From Halichondria panicea (Eukaryota > Porifera > Demospongiae > Suberitida > Halichondriidae): a stretch of 64,000 bases of DNA. Below are positions 35,283 through 45,592 of the stretch, one piece after another. The stretch is taken from assembly GCF_963675165.1 (NCBI RefSeq), contig NC_087381.1, forward strand, positions 7,038,419-7,102,418, read 5' to 3'. Within the stretch, counting starts at the first letter, position 1, and every line of letters starts with the position of its first letter. The notes under the pieces are model-generated. The model had not been told where the DNA came from. It made no database searches and saw nothing but the letters and a program-made list of their open reading frames with translations. Position numbers and translations under genes: made by a program.

Positions 35283-36434
35283 GATGTGATGCCTGAGCGA
35301 TATTGACATGTGAGTGTGGAAGATTGTGTCAAGCTCATTTCTCATTGCAAAATCGAATGATGAAAGGAAATACGAAATACGAGTTGCTCGAAGTCACATC
35401 CGTCTCTCTCCCTCATGAACTTTGTACCTATTTTCTCTCTACATGAGCATGTATGAGCAACTAATCTTTTAAGTGGAACTCCAGTGCCCATGTCACAGCT
35501 CAAGCAGATATGGTTTGTGCATCCTGAAGGAAGATGTATGGATTCAGTTTCTGTGTGGCAGTAATCTCGTTACCTATTATAGGTAAGAGCATGCAGACAG
35601 TTTGGCTTTAAAAGGTGTGTGTACATGCAGTTAATGTGTGTGCAACTACATCACTAGCGTTAATTCTTTCTTGTATACTATTTGCAATGTGTATCAAATC
35701 TTATATAGTAACCCCTTCATTGTCTACACACCAAAGGTATGTGAGAAAGCTGAACTAGAGGTAGTGCTAAAGTTTACTGATGATTGTTTCTTGAGGAAAG
35801 AGGGCTCCTCCATGCAGACGTCAGATCAAGTGATGATCAGCCCAACACTCTGAGCTTCCAGAGTGTGAGAGAGGAGGACTTTGGTCACTGCCAGAGTGAG
35901 GTGAAGGAAAGTTACCCTCACTCTCTACACAGCTCTCTACATATACAAAAAATAGCCAAGTGAGTACTTAGCATTTTACATTTGTATTATGTATATGCAT
36001 AAAACAATTTTTTTTTCAGCTCAGGTGAAATTTATATCGAGAGTCAAAGATTATAGAGAGCGCCACCTGGCCGACATCTCCGACAAGTCAGACACAAAAC
36101 TGATGTAGCTGCACTAAAAAATTTAGAACTCAAATGAAACCCTTGCTCTCAAAAACCAACCAGTTTAGCAACGCAATTGGACAGGAATACCTTTAGTACC
36201 ACACTGTTCCATGCATGCACGTCTGTTCTCTCTCAAACTGTCCATCAATTATCATGCAGTAGGTCTTCTTTCAGGAGGTGAGTCAGGTTTGCATTGAGTG
36301 TTAATAATTATATATCGACTACATGCTTGTTTTCGAACTTCATATCATTATTCAAACCAGGCTGTGATTGACTGTCTTGTCAGTTTTGAAGTTTTTCATT
36401 TCTCTCTCACAGTTGATCGTCCTGTGTGACAGTG
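35136..36434. other. Region between gene A and the chimeric gene, with possible coding relics
   Basis: After the poly(A) signals there is no long open frame. Two short stretches look coding-like. One is 35736-35850 (CEKAELEVVLKFTDDCFL, stop at TGA) after a good acceptor context. The other is around 36029-36107 (VKFISRVKDYRERHLADI, then SDKSDTKLM and a stop). Neither matches a family I can name, and they may be exons broken from an older gene. Confidence 0.3.
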
Positions 36435-36655
36435 ATGATGCAACTCTGGCTAAGCTCGGCCCTGCTTGTCAGTGTTGTTCTTTAGCGATACTAGTCGTCG
36501 AAGTTGCTTCATGGTTGAAGTAACACAAGACCTTCGTTACGAATTTGAAGAGAAATTTTTTCTGCAATTTATTTCGCTTGAAGGCATGCACTAGTTACCT
36601 GACAAACTTGTGCTCGATCCAGCTCGCAGAGACATCACAATTCTGGACAATGAAG
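36435..36655 (+). pseudogene. Signal peptide and Calx-beta fragment, frameshifted
   Basis: ATGATG at 36435 opens MMQLWLSSALLVSVVL, a good signal-peptide core, but TAG follows at once. Moving the frame by one gives SCFMVEVTQDLRYEFEEKFF, LQFISLEG, then a stop, and later LPDKLVLDPARRDITILDN just before donor gtaaag. The last string is the typical end of a Calx-beta domain, a calcium-binding extracellular module. At least one frameshift and one in-frame stop make this copy non-coding as it stands. Confidence 0.45.
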
Positions 36656-36706
36656 GTAAAGTATAGTGGTGATTCCTTCTAATTGCTAAACCATAAATTA
36701 TACCAG

Positions 36707-36928
36707 ACGTGACTGTTGGTTTCATCAACCCACCATACTCTGCCAGGGATCGAGGACGAAGAACCAATCCATACATGTACAGAGGTGACTGTTGGTTTCA
36801 TCAACCCACCATACTCTACCAGGGATCGAGGACGAAGGACCAATGATATTCACTGTGGGAGTGACTAGTAACCATATACATTAAACAGAGATATTGAGTT
36901 GTCCTTCTCGACTGCGGACGGTCTGATA
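36707..36928 (+). pseudogene. Calx-beta domain start with 76-base internal tandem duplication
   Basis: After acceptor accag, VTVGFINPPYSARDRG is the beginning of a Calx-beta domain. The same DNA recurs 76 bases later (about 36711 and 36787), which shifts the frame because 76 is not divisible by three. The frame then gives FTVGVTS, a stop, and finally IELSFSTADGLIV before donor gtaggt. The domain is recognisable but broken in at least two places. Confidence 0.5.
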
Positions 36929-36985
36929 GTAGGTGATTTATGAAGCGTATTCAGTATTAAATGACACACGTTTACATTTACCACG

Positions 36986-36988
<3 letters not shown>

Positions 36989-37040
<52 letters not shown>
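36989..37040 (+). repeat. (AC)26 microsatellite next to a 3' splice site
   Basis: Twenty-six perfect AC dinucleotides directly precede AG at 37041-37042, the acceptor of the next Calx-beta exon. The repeat stands where the polypyrimidine tract should be. Confidence 0.95.
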
Positions 37041-37042
<2 letters not shown>

Positions 37043-37043
<1 letters not shown>

Positions 37044-37258
37044 TTTTGCTGCTCTGGCTGGTCTGGACTATGTTTTGGTTATCAACATGCCAATCATTCT
37101 GAGCGCAGGCATTCAAATCATAAATATTCCTGTTGATTTGATCAATGATCCAATATTTGAGAATAATGAAATATTTCAAGGTACACTAACCATCACTAGT
37201 GGGGAGAGAGTGTCCCTGAGTCCAGGCACTGCCGACGCTACCATCTTCGAGGACGATG
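37043..37258 (+). CDS. Calx-beta domain exon (second half of domain)
   Basis: 216 bases, phase 1 at both ends, encoding 72 residues starting DFAALAGLDYVLVINMPIIL and ending ATIFEDDG. The D-F-x-x-L-x-G-x-D-Y start, the EN-E-F-x-x-L strand and the A-T-I-x-E-D-D ending are classic Calx-beta features. This exon is intact, unlike its upstream partner. The domain is extracellular in receptors with sushi modules. Confidence 0.75.
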
Positions 37259-37404
37259 GTATATGTACACGCTAATGCAATAATTATTATAATACTTACT
37301 GTAGCTTGTATTATAGTAGACTAGTGAATGGCATAGGCAGTTGACTGTGTTAAAATCTTGGACACATTCACATGGCAAGTGATATACAACCTTTTTTCCC
37401 ATAG

Positions 37405-37590
37405 TTGTTTGTCAAGAGTTGGAATTGCTTGTCAATGGTCGTATTGAGTACTTACCTGACACGACGGCTCCATACCTTGAGGGAACTAACGCTGAGCATA
37501 TCTGTTTCCCTGGGTTCGTTCTCATCGGAAACATGATCAGAGTTTGTCAGAGTGACAGCACTTTCAGTGGAGTACCACCAACATGTCAAC
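37405..37590 (+). CDS. Sushi/CCP domain exon 1
   Basis: 186 bases, phase 1 at both ends, acceptor cccatag and donor gtaagt. It encodes one complement-control-protein module with four cysteines and characteristic spacing: CQELELLVNGRIEY, NAEHICFPGFVLIG, VCQSDSTFSGVPPTC. These modules are extracellular and disulphide-bonded (C1-C3, C2-C4). The phase-1 symmetry is typical of shuffled extracellular domains. Confidence 0.8.
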
Positions 37591-37705
37591 GTAAGTATTT
37601 CACTATAGCTGGATGAAAGTTTATACAGTTCCTCCATTTGGCCTTCGGAGTTGGGTTTTAAGGTTGCATACGTCATTGTTCTAGAATAACTAATTGATGT
37701 TGCAG

Positions 37706-37902
37706 GTATACAGTGTGAAGAGCTGCCACCTCTTGGGAATATTGTATTACATTGGCACCACTTTCCCGGTAACCATAGCAATGTACACGTGTGAGGATGG
37801 GTTCTTCCTATAATTATGGGGATAATGAGAGGAACTGTACCACTGGAGTTGCAGGAAGTAGAATGGTGTGGGCGTGGACTGACCAAGAACCACAATGTCT
37901 CC
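37706..37902 (+). pseudogene. Sushi/CCP domain exon 2 with two frameshifts
   Basis: The exon begins IQCEELPPLGNIVLHW in the expected frame, continues TIAMYTCEDGFFL in a second frame, and ends YNYGDNERNCTTGVAGSRMVWAW and TDQEPQCL in a third. All four cysteines and the tryptophan of a sushi module are present, but across three frames. Length is 197 bases, so the exon also ends in the wrong phase. This is either recent decay or base-call error. Confidence 0.6.
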
Positions 37903-37953
37903 GTAAGTAATTTTCCAGTTGCATTATCCTTTAATCACATAATGTGATCACAG

Positions 37954-38136
37954 CTTTGTGTAATGATCTTCCACCACTCACTAATGGAATGATCATCTAT
38001 AATGTGTCTGAAGGACCACATAGGACAGTTGCTACGCACACTTGTGATGAAGGGTTCCAGCTCCTAGGATATGAGATAAGGTCCTGTGAAGATGGAGTGT
38101 GGGCGGAAGCTAGTCCTATTCAGTGTGCACAAGAAG
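37954..38136 (+). CDS. Sushi/CCP domain exon 3
   Basis: 183 bases, phase 1 at both ends, encoding CNDLPPLTNGMIIYNVSEG, VATHTCDEGFQLLGYE, RSCEDGVWAEASPIQC. Four cysteines, the conserved G-F and the W before the last cysteine support a sushi/CCP module. It lies directly before the transmembrane exon, as in membrane receptors. Confidence 0.8.
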
Positions 38137-38224
38137 GTGTGTTGCAATTGCATTAATTCTTCTAGCAATCATTACAACGATAATTATAGGGAATGTGTAT
38201 AATATTGCGTGTGTATGTTTTTAG

Positions 38225-39885
38225 CTCAAAACAGGACTTATAAGACTATTTATGTACTTATTGCACCTCCTTCACTACTGAGTGTAGGTGCTGTGATTGG
38301 CATTGTGATTGGATCATTGGCTCTTATTGAGTTCAAAGAGTTCATTCCAATGGATTGCCGCTTTGCTGATTCGAATGATATGACGAAAGCAAGAAAACAG
38401 ATTCAGAAAAGCTCTGCTATTCTCCGCTCTCCAGAAACCATCAGCCTGAATGCTCACACTTTTTACATTTATCTTGCCGAAAGCTTCAAAGACGACCTTG
38501 CTTTGTCGTTGGGAAATGTATATGAAAGAATTAAGAGCGATCTTAACGAGGATCTGTTAAAACGCACCCAAGATATTCTTTCTTTCATACCCAGCACCGT
38601 CCCTCACCTTGTAGAGATTTGTGACCAGCTGCATAAAAGAGGTCTTCTCTTGTTTCTCCGCAATGACAGCTCTCCAGAGAAGTCTTTCTTAGTGATTGAT
38701 CAAGCAACACTTCTGTCCAGAGTCACTGGGACCGTGTTTGCTCCTGAAAGTTTCCGCCAGCACTGCAAGCTAGCTTCAAGTACTGGAGTGGTGCCTTTGT
38801 CGAAATTCAAAAAAGAATTCGAAGGCTTTGACACGGAGATGCTGATTGCCTACATGTCACATTTAGAGCTGTGCTTCGAAATTATAGACATCCAAGTCTT
38901 GGATTTCATTTCGAAGGAGATTGCTTCTTCCACTGACAGAGATTCTTCTGTTCCTGAGTCTGACACTCGATACCTCTTCTTTCCAGGGCTCATTCGAATC
39001 GAAACTCCAGAGCAAGTTTGGAAAGATACTCAAAGCATCAAGTACCACTTCGGTTGGCTTAAAACCTCTCAAAAAACTGAGTTTTTTGATCCTCGCTGCT
39101 TTCAGGTTCTCATTCTGAGGATAGTGTTCACATTCCGCCTTGCCCCTGCCAGTAACATAATGCATGATGTCCCTTCCCTACAGAGATTCTGCTCTGTGTG
39201 GAAGAGTGGGATCTGCTGGTGTGATGATGATGGAATCACTGCACACCTCGAGCTTGCTGAAAATGGCCGATCTCTTGTTCTCAAAATGCGCACTGACACA
39301 GTTCGACCTGAAGGTCTGATTCATCGCTCCAGAATTATGAGCACAATCCGTGAGACTGTTGAATGTTTTGGCCGCAATGTGAATGTGATTGAATCAGTGA
39401 TTGATCCAAATGAAGTTGTCAAGCATCCTCTGAAAAATCCCTCTGACCTCCCACTGGTCAACATCAAAGATATTGCAGCAGCTGTCTCCTCCAACAGAAG
39501 AATGATCAAATCAACACAACAAGATGGCCTCACCTTCAAGCATCTCTTACAGTTTGAGCCATACGCTGGCCTGGATCAAACCACCATACAGTGTATCCAC
39601 AGTGACAAAAATCCCAAGAAAGATGAGAAAATCTCCAGAGCTTTCATTTCATATTTTACCAGCCAAATTTCCGACCCTGACAATGAAGAACAGGATCAAG
39701 TAGTTCGAAACAGTCGCATGTACAGAAGAATCTTGAGCCTTTCCATTGTCAAAATTCCGCTAGTCAGTTCCAGACAGGAGGTGGTTCAGGCCCTTGAGAC
39801 GTGGAGGAGTGAGACTGAGGGAACTTACAGCTGTCTGAGGGAGAATCTCAACAAGTACAGCGTCTTCACTGGGAGAAACCCTCTG
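38225..39885 (+). CDS. Transmembrane helix fused to a duplicated COR domain
   Basis: One open exon of about 553 codons, acceptor tttttag, donor gtgagt. It starts with a short juxtamembrane stretch (QNRTYKTIYV), then a transmembrane helix (SLLSVGAVIGIVIGSLALI). It continues without a break into EFKEFIPMDCRFADSNDMTK, the end of Roc and the complete COR region of gene A. From about 38332 to the donor it is nearly identical at DNA level to 31226-32782. One difference is a 3-base deletion (GWLK for GWILK). The P-loop, switch-2 and guanine-recognition motifs of Roc are absent. The junction lies inside a short match (TTGAGTTnAAAGAGTTC), suggesting duplication joined at microhomology. The protein would be a membrane-anchored COR lacking GTPase activity. 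Confidence 0.75.
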
Positions 39886-39977
39886 GTGAGTGGAATTCAT
39901 TTTCTCGTGTATATTTATATAGTTCGTATGTGTATATTTATAGTTAATATACACATTACTTGGTCCCCTACATGCAG

Positions 39978-40050
39978 GACCTAGCGGGTGTGGCTCACAG
40001 CAAGGTTGATCTCTCTGTATTCCCAGAACCTCCTGCTACAGATGATACAG
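39978..40050 (+). CDS. Linker exon of the chimeric gene
   Basis: 73 bases, phase 0 in and phase 1 out, encoding DLAGVAHSKVDLSVF and then PEPPATDDT. The first half copies gene A's exon at 32861; the second half does not, so the duplication ends near here or the sequence has changed. Confidence 0.65.
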
Positions 40051-40104
40051 GTTTGTATGTTTTCAATTACAAGTTGTGACCTCATGGTTCATCACCACAT
40101 GCAG

Positions 40105-40444
40105 GAGAAGACTTGCTACCACTAGATAAAGTGAAGAATGCAGTCAGTGCAATCACTGCTGACTGGTACAGTCTGGCAATACAGCTGGATATTGGCTACA
40201 AAACTAGAAAGGTAGAAATGTGACAATCATGTAATGCATGAGCGAATATTCATTACTTAGACATTGTTGTCATGTCCAGGTCATTGAGCGTGATCACCCA
40301 TTGGCAGAAGCTGGATTCCATGCCATGTTGCAGCACTGGGTGAGGAGACCCTCCCCTCCCCCCTCCTGGTTGGCCCTCATTAGAGCACTAAAGTGCCTCG
40401 TCATCAATCGAGCAGACATTGCAGCAGAAATGGAAACACATCAG
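40105..40444 (+). CDS. Death domain 1 of the chimeric gene (two exons)
   Basis: Exons 40105-40211 (phase 1 to 0) and 40280-40444 (55 codons, phase 0). Together they encode LDKVKNAVSAITADWYSLAI, QLDIGYKTRKVIERDHPLAE, MLQHWVRRPSPPPSWLALI and a final NRADIAAEMET helix. W-Y-x-L-A-x-x-L, the I-E-x-D-H-P turn, M-L-x-x-W and the W-x-x-L-x-x-A-L helix are standard Death-domain landmarks. It differs clearly from gene A's Death domains, so this half of the gene derives from another ROCO or receptor paralogue. Confidence 0.75.
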
Positions 40445-40503
40445 GTATTTTGTACAATCGTGTGTGTACAGTACATTGCATTAACTAACTCCTGAATGTG
40501 CAG

Positions 40504-40579
40504 GATGTGTTGGGAGTATCTAGAGATGGTGAATCATCCATTCCCTCTCAGGATCAGCAAAATTTATTTCTCCAAAAAG
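40504..40579 (+). CDS. Linker exon between Death domains
   Basis: 76 bases, phase 0 in and phase 1 out, encoding DVLGVSRDGESSIPSQDQ and a few further residues to FLQK. It is supported by clean acceptor and donor contexts and by fitting the phases of both neighbours. Confidence 0.6.
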
Positions 40580-40628
40580 GTTTGTACATAAATATAGCAT
40601 TGATTTCAGCTTGACTTGCTTGCTACAG

Positions 40629-41021
40629 AGCCACTCAGTGTGGACCAGCACTTGAAGGTGGTGAGAGAGACCACCTGGGAAGCAAGAGCCAAATGGAAGT
40701 GTCTGGGAGAACAGTTGGGAGTTACCATGGGGAAATTAGATGTGAGGATTTTCCTTCAAAAGTCCCTAATGTGCTCTATATAATTTTGTTGTTTAGACTA
40801 AGTATAAGTTGATCATGTTGTGATTTTTCTTCCCACAGGAGATTCAGCACAACCATCCTCATGTAGCTGGAGCTTGTTTAACTGGCATGCTGGAGCACTG
40901 GTTGACCCAGACCGACCCTCCCCCCTCCTGGTTCGCTCTCATTGAGGCTTCCAGATCCCCTGCTCTTGGTCGGGGGGACATTGCCAGTGAGATTGAGACT
41001 AGGATCACTACCACACCATAG
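40629..41021 (+). CDS. Death domain 2 and C-terminus of the chimeric gene (two exons)
   Basis: Exons 40629-40741 (phase 1 to 0) and 40839-41021 (61 codons with TAG stop at 41019). They encode KWKCLGEQLGVTMGKLDEIQ, MLEHWLTQTDPPPSWFALIE and GDIASEIETRITTTP. The pattern matches the preceding Death domain closely (M-L-x-H-W, PPPSW, D-I-A-x-E-x-E-T), so the two are an internal tandem duplication. The reading frame is intact to the stop. Confidence 0.78.
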
Positions 41022-44000
41022 ACAAGTGGACGCATGCATTGTTCAAACAATAATTATCTTAGTATTTATACAGTTCCTCTCTCAGACTTGAACACATGCA
41101 AGCACTGTGTATAGTATTGGTATAGTGTAGTGATTGTTAATTTGTATGCAATATCGTTCGTTTATTGTTGTTATGTACAAATCTTTCATATTCAGTTTCA
41201 TATGTGAACTGAACAATGTCATGTACATTGTGTTCAAAAAGTATATAAGTACATACATGAACTTAAACAGATGATCAATGCATGTCTATAACACATGCAG
41301 GTGAGGGTGCAGTCAGTGTTCAATGTCTGCCTTGTAGCAGAACAATAGCAGTATACTTAGTATTAGCACAATAGGGGGTGTCATAAAATATACAGACATG
41401 AGTACATGATCATGAGAAGATCAGAAACTGAACATCAAGTGAGAATAAAAATAGCAGAATACTTAGTCTAGTATCTATAGCACAATAGGGGGAGGGAAAC
41501 TAGATTATACAGTCAATATGAGAAGATCAGAAACTGAACATCAAGTGATTATATACTAGCTAGTTTCCAATGGACTCTCCAATAGTAGTAGAAGTAGTTA
41601 AACAGGGAAGTCTCATCAGCAGTATCTTGCTTGTCTTCTGAGAGCACTGCGCCCTTTGGTAAAGGTCATTAAAATTATCTTTTGTACAAGGAGGTCCTAA
41701 AGACTTTTACCTTGTTAAGCACATTCCTTGACATGCGCACTGATGCACACACAGTGTCTCCAGGGATCATCACTAGCCAAGACTGAAGAGATCTCTAACT
41801 TGCCCTGAGGCTGGTGTTACAAGTGAACCAGATACGGCAGGATCACAACCACAGGTGTGCTTACAATGACAATGCATATCTAGCTATTAATTAATTAAGC
41901 GCTTATAAGTTATTATGTGTATCCACCAGTTCTGCTTTATGTATAATGTACATATCAGTATAGTACTGTGACTGTGGTTTTGGGTATACTTTATGACTCT
42001 GTGACAGTGTTTGTGTTGTTGTGAGGTATACATTGTGTGTGCTGAATGATAGTCCAGAAGCTTGTAATGACTTTGGTGTTGAGTGTATCCTGTGTGGTGG
42101 GAAGTACAGTGGCGGATCCAGACAAGTTCCATAGAACCCCCCCTTTCACACAAGAACACACTGATGGAGATCAACTTACTAGCTAGCTAGCTGTACTATG
42201 TAACTCCAACTCAGCTTGAATGATGGTGATCTGTAGTTACTAGGCTGATGTCATGCAATTGATATGTGGGCAGGGCTCTCTATAATGTTCATGCTGACTG
42301 CGGAAGAAAACATTTTTTAGGTGAAATTTAGCGCTCCATGTAAAAAGCGAGGAGGGTTTCCAACACCAGATATCAAGAAACAGTGCTTTTTTTGTAAAAT
42401 TGTACAGTTTTGGAACGCCCCTCTCAAAATTCCTGGATTCGCCACTCACTAGTTTGTTACTTAGTGTCATGTGAAGTATAATTTTATATATGTATGTGTA
42501 CTTAATGGACTCTGCAGTCTCTATATAGGTGGCCTACATTAATCAAGGTTTCCCTGCATTGTATACTGTCTTGTCTCTTGATGACAATGTCCACTTCTTA
42601 TGGTCATACACATGAGTCAGTAAAATGATAAGCAGATGGTTGAATCTCCACTGAGAATTGAGAGGTTGTATATAGTATTTGTAACACATCCCATGTGAAT
42701 ATTCATGTGACAATGAGTGAACTGGTTTTGGGCAGGAGATAGTATGTGCATGGTTTCCACTGAGAATTGAGTACAAGTGCATGGGCTTACTTTATTACTG
42801 CATCCCACGTGAATACGGTGATGCTTTCAGTGATCAATTCACTATTGCCAATAAAAACGTGATAATTACAAACTCAGGGGTCATTGATTTCCTGTAAGTT
42901 GTGATTTGTGTGTCAGTTCACTGCATGTAGCCATTAACCAATTCAGCATATACTACCAGAGGAGGTACTACATGCATATCCTGGAGCAATAGTCTAATGA
43001 TAAGCTAATTAAGCTGGATTAGCTGACTCAGCATTAATAACCTAGGCCTACATGTGCATGAACGGAATGCAATTACAGCTCTCAATCATGCAAGTGCCTA
43101 TAATTGCTCATGCTTGTCGTACCTCCTCTGATATACTATTGTATCCCCCAGTTCTGCTTTATTGTCAGATGCTGGTATTGCACTATATAACTGTACCATC
43201 TTCTGGAAGTGTAGTACTTGTAACACACCTCACGACATGATTATGGTAAAATTGCTGAATTTAGTTCATACAGTACTTTATTGATGAATCCCACGTGAAT
43301 ATGTATTATGTGAGCTCTGATGTGAGCTGGTGTTGGGTTGCAGGTGTGTGCATTGTTGTCATTCTTAGATGTGGGTGGTTGGTTTTAGTGGTTCCCCATT
43401 GTAATAATTATAATCATCCTTCCCTGTATGTGTGGTGTACTGACGTGACCATGTTTGGTATACTAGTAGTATATGTAGTATAATAATGGAGCTCTCCTCA
43501 CACTCACATGCACACGTACTTCATGTGGTACCACTGCACAGTCATCAAAAGCTTGGAAGAACTATACTGCTAGAATCTTCAAACTTAGTTTGTAGCCAGT
43601 CTAATAAGTGGGCGGGGCTCACTTGCATGTGCAACTTATTATACATGCATGTATGACTGAGCATATGCACTGAGCAGTGAGCTAGTGAAGCCACATAAGA
43701 GAGCTGAGCAATGATGCTACCGGAGCATCTTCCCACAATAATACATCTTCTTCCATGTAGAGAGAAAGACATAGTCTTTGCACTGAAAATCGTGTGCTTA
43801 ATTATATTGAATTCACGCCTCCTTTGATGGCCAGCTGCTAATGTTTTGTCTGGGGGAGTTGACATCTATGGTCAGAGACGAAGTTACAAATTATGGCGAT
43901 AGCTATGCACAACATCGATTGTCTTACAGGCAGATCCAACATTGCAGAGTTCTCCATTTACCGCATCAAAGCATTTAACATTTAATAGGTATATAAGCAT

Positions 44001-44833
44001 GAGCAACTTGAAAGGTTCACTTTTGAATTCCATAATAGAATAATAATGCTAACATTGCTGCTACTTTTATACAGAAGAGTCTTTGCATTTTTCATTTTTT
44101 CCGTATCGACTTCAATTGTTTGTACATGTATACTTAGGCCTCACCTGAAGAGAATAACTTCTCAGGTGTGGCCTGGGATCTAGGCTAGTGTATACTAAGA
44201 GTTCATTGCCTAGTCCCTGATGTGTTAGCCTTGAGGTCACAGACTGCAGGTATGCTATATCTTACCTAGACAAGACTACTCTTATAGTCATTTGTATTTG
44301 TAACGCATCCCATCCATTCATGTGAAGAATATTTGTCAAATTGAGAACTGAGAATTGAGTATATAAGTACATGACATCCCACATGAATATGTATAATGTG
44401 AGCTGGTGTTGGGTTGCAGGTGTGTGCATTGTTGTCATTCTTAGATGTGGGTGGTTGGTTTTAGTGGTTCCCCATTGTAAATATATGGCATCATCCTTTC
44501 CTGTGTGGTGTACTGACGTGACATTGTTTGGTATACTAGTAGTGTGTAGTGACTAACGATGATTTGACCAATCATAATTACTGTCAGTCTAAGTGTTGTG
44601 TAGATCTATATAGAGTTGGTGAGAAGCTACTTTTAACTATACAAGAATCAGGTAAATTGCTAATAATTATGTGCTAGTACTCAATCAATCGTGGTTTTGT
44701 TACTGAATACTATCTTGTGTTATCTGGAACTGGATGGCTTAGATGACCAGTGGGTTCAGATACTATGTACTTGTTGCACACCTGTTGCTCGAATATCAAC
44801 AGTTACATGATCATAAATGTATTTACTATACAG
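41022..44833. other. Intergenic region between chimeric gene and gene B
   Basis: No gene recognised. It contains an imperfect tandem duplication of about 110-120 bases at 41340-41555 (AACAATAGCAGTATACTTAG-like units, each ending in a shared AGAAGATCAGAAACTGAAC), a hAT-like MITE (42106-42447), and diverged copies of a segment seen at 43300-43480 and 44370-44556. It also has several short stretches around CCCACGTGAATA. A possible AATAAA for the chimeric gene lies at 41444. Confidence 0.5.
42106..42447. mobile_element. hAT-like MITE, CAGTGGCGGATCCAG ends
   Basis: CAGTGGCGGATCCAG at the left pairs with CTGGATTCGCCACTC at the right, with two mismatches. The interior is unrelated to the MITE at 4985. 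Length is about 342 bases, non-coding. Confidence 0.6.
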
Positions 44834-45107
44834 GTCTGATCAGGAGTACATTGGTCTGATCCATCCACTTTTGAGACTAAGCCGTCACTATTATGAGGTG
44901 ATCATCATTGGCACTTGGTATGAATTTGCTCACCAATCCTCCCCCTTGAGTCAACACACACTTTGTGAATCTATTGTGTATTAATTGCAGAAGTTGAGAG
45001 TTGTTACTATCACTAAAGCTGTGGCTGCTACTGATGATATTGATCGTATGCAAGCCTTGAGTAAGCTAGTGAGATTACAGAGACATTGGAAGCAAGCCAC
45101 TGTCTGA
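44834..45107 (+). CDS. Possible two-exon gene end, unknown
   Basis: 44834-44897 and 44991-45107 are bounded by AG acceptors, with a GT donor between them. Joined, they read SDQEYIGLIHPLLRLSRHYY, then E, KLRVVTITKAVAATDDIDRM and QALSKLVRLQRHWKQATV to TGA at 45105. The composition is helix-like and charged, as in real proteins, and gene B starts only 150 bases later. I recognise no family, and it may be a relic. Confidence 0.3.
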
Positions 45108-45258
45108 AATGAGGTTAGTGCATGACACCACTGTTGTTGTTTCACTGTTTATGTCAACTATTAATATCAGTTGGCATGGTTACAGACACTTCACGGCTAT
45201 TGTGTATCGTACATTTACCAAAACATTATCACATGCACACCCAAACACTAACTAATCA

Positions 45259-45592
45259 ATGATGGCTGCACTCATCTTATCTCCCCATAGTGACAACCTT
45301 ACTAAACAACTCTACTATGCTAGTCGTGATGGTCGTGACCAAGAAGTGCTTGAGCTGCTACAGAGAGGAGCTCCACCCAACAACAGTGACCACTACACTA
45401 CAGTGCAGTATGGATACACTCCACTACACTCGGCATGTGTTGGCAACTATCTCCGCAGTGCAGAACTACTCATCAAGTTTGGAGCCATTGTAGCTGCTAC
45501 AAATAACGATGGTTGGACCCCCTTACATAATGCATGTCTCTACAACAGTGAGGCCATTGCTAAGCTGTTACTGGAGCACCACCATCCCACAG
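45259..45592 (+). CDS. First exon of gene B: N-terminal ankyrin repeats
   Basis: ATG at 45259 (context caATGATGGCTGC) opens 111 codons plus one base. Residues MMAALILSPHSDNLTKQLYY precede three ankyrin repeats: ASRDGRDQEVLELLQRGA, YGYTPLHSACVGNYLRSAEL and DGWTPLHNACLYNSEAIAKL. These have the canonical TPLHxAC core, unlike the TPLSLAC core of the array exons. Several repeats share one exon, also unlike the array. No signal peptide is seen, so the protein is probably cytoplasmic. Donor is gtgagc. Confidence 0.8.

Larger units (their letters stand above)
36435..41021 (+). other. Chimeric receptor-COR-Death gene locus (partly degenerate)
   Basis: The proposed order is signal-peptide-like ATG (36435), Calx-beta fragments (36482-36655, 36707-36928, 37043-37258), sushi/CCP exons (37405-37590, 37706-37902, 37954-38136), an exon joining a transmembrane helix to a COR domain (38225-39885), a linker (39978-40050), and Death-domain exons (40105-40211, 40280-40444, 40504-40579, 40629-40741, 40839-41021). 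The cytoplasmic half is intact and in frame. The ectodomain half has frameshifts, stops and a 76-base duplication. It could be a young chimeric gene whose working transcript starts internally, or a decaying copy. Frameshifts could also be assembly errors. Confidence 0.6.

Noticed and set aside
36707-36776. Minus-strand open frames over the Calx-beta and COR exons
   Set aside because: They are shadows of the + strand coding exons, with no domain of their own.
36933-37136. Histidine/threonine-rich open frame over the AC repeat
   Set aside because: It is produced by the microsatellite inside an intron.
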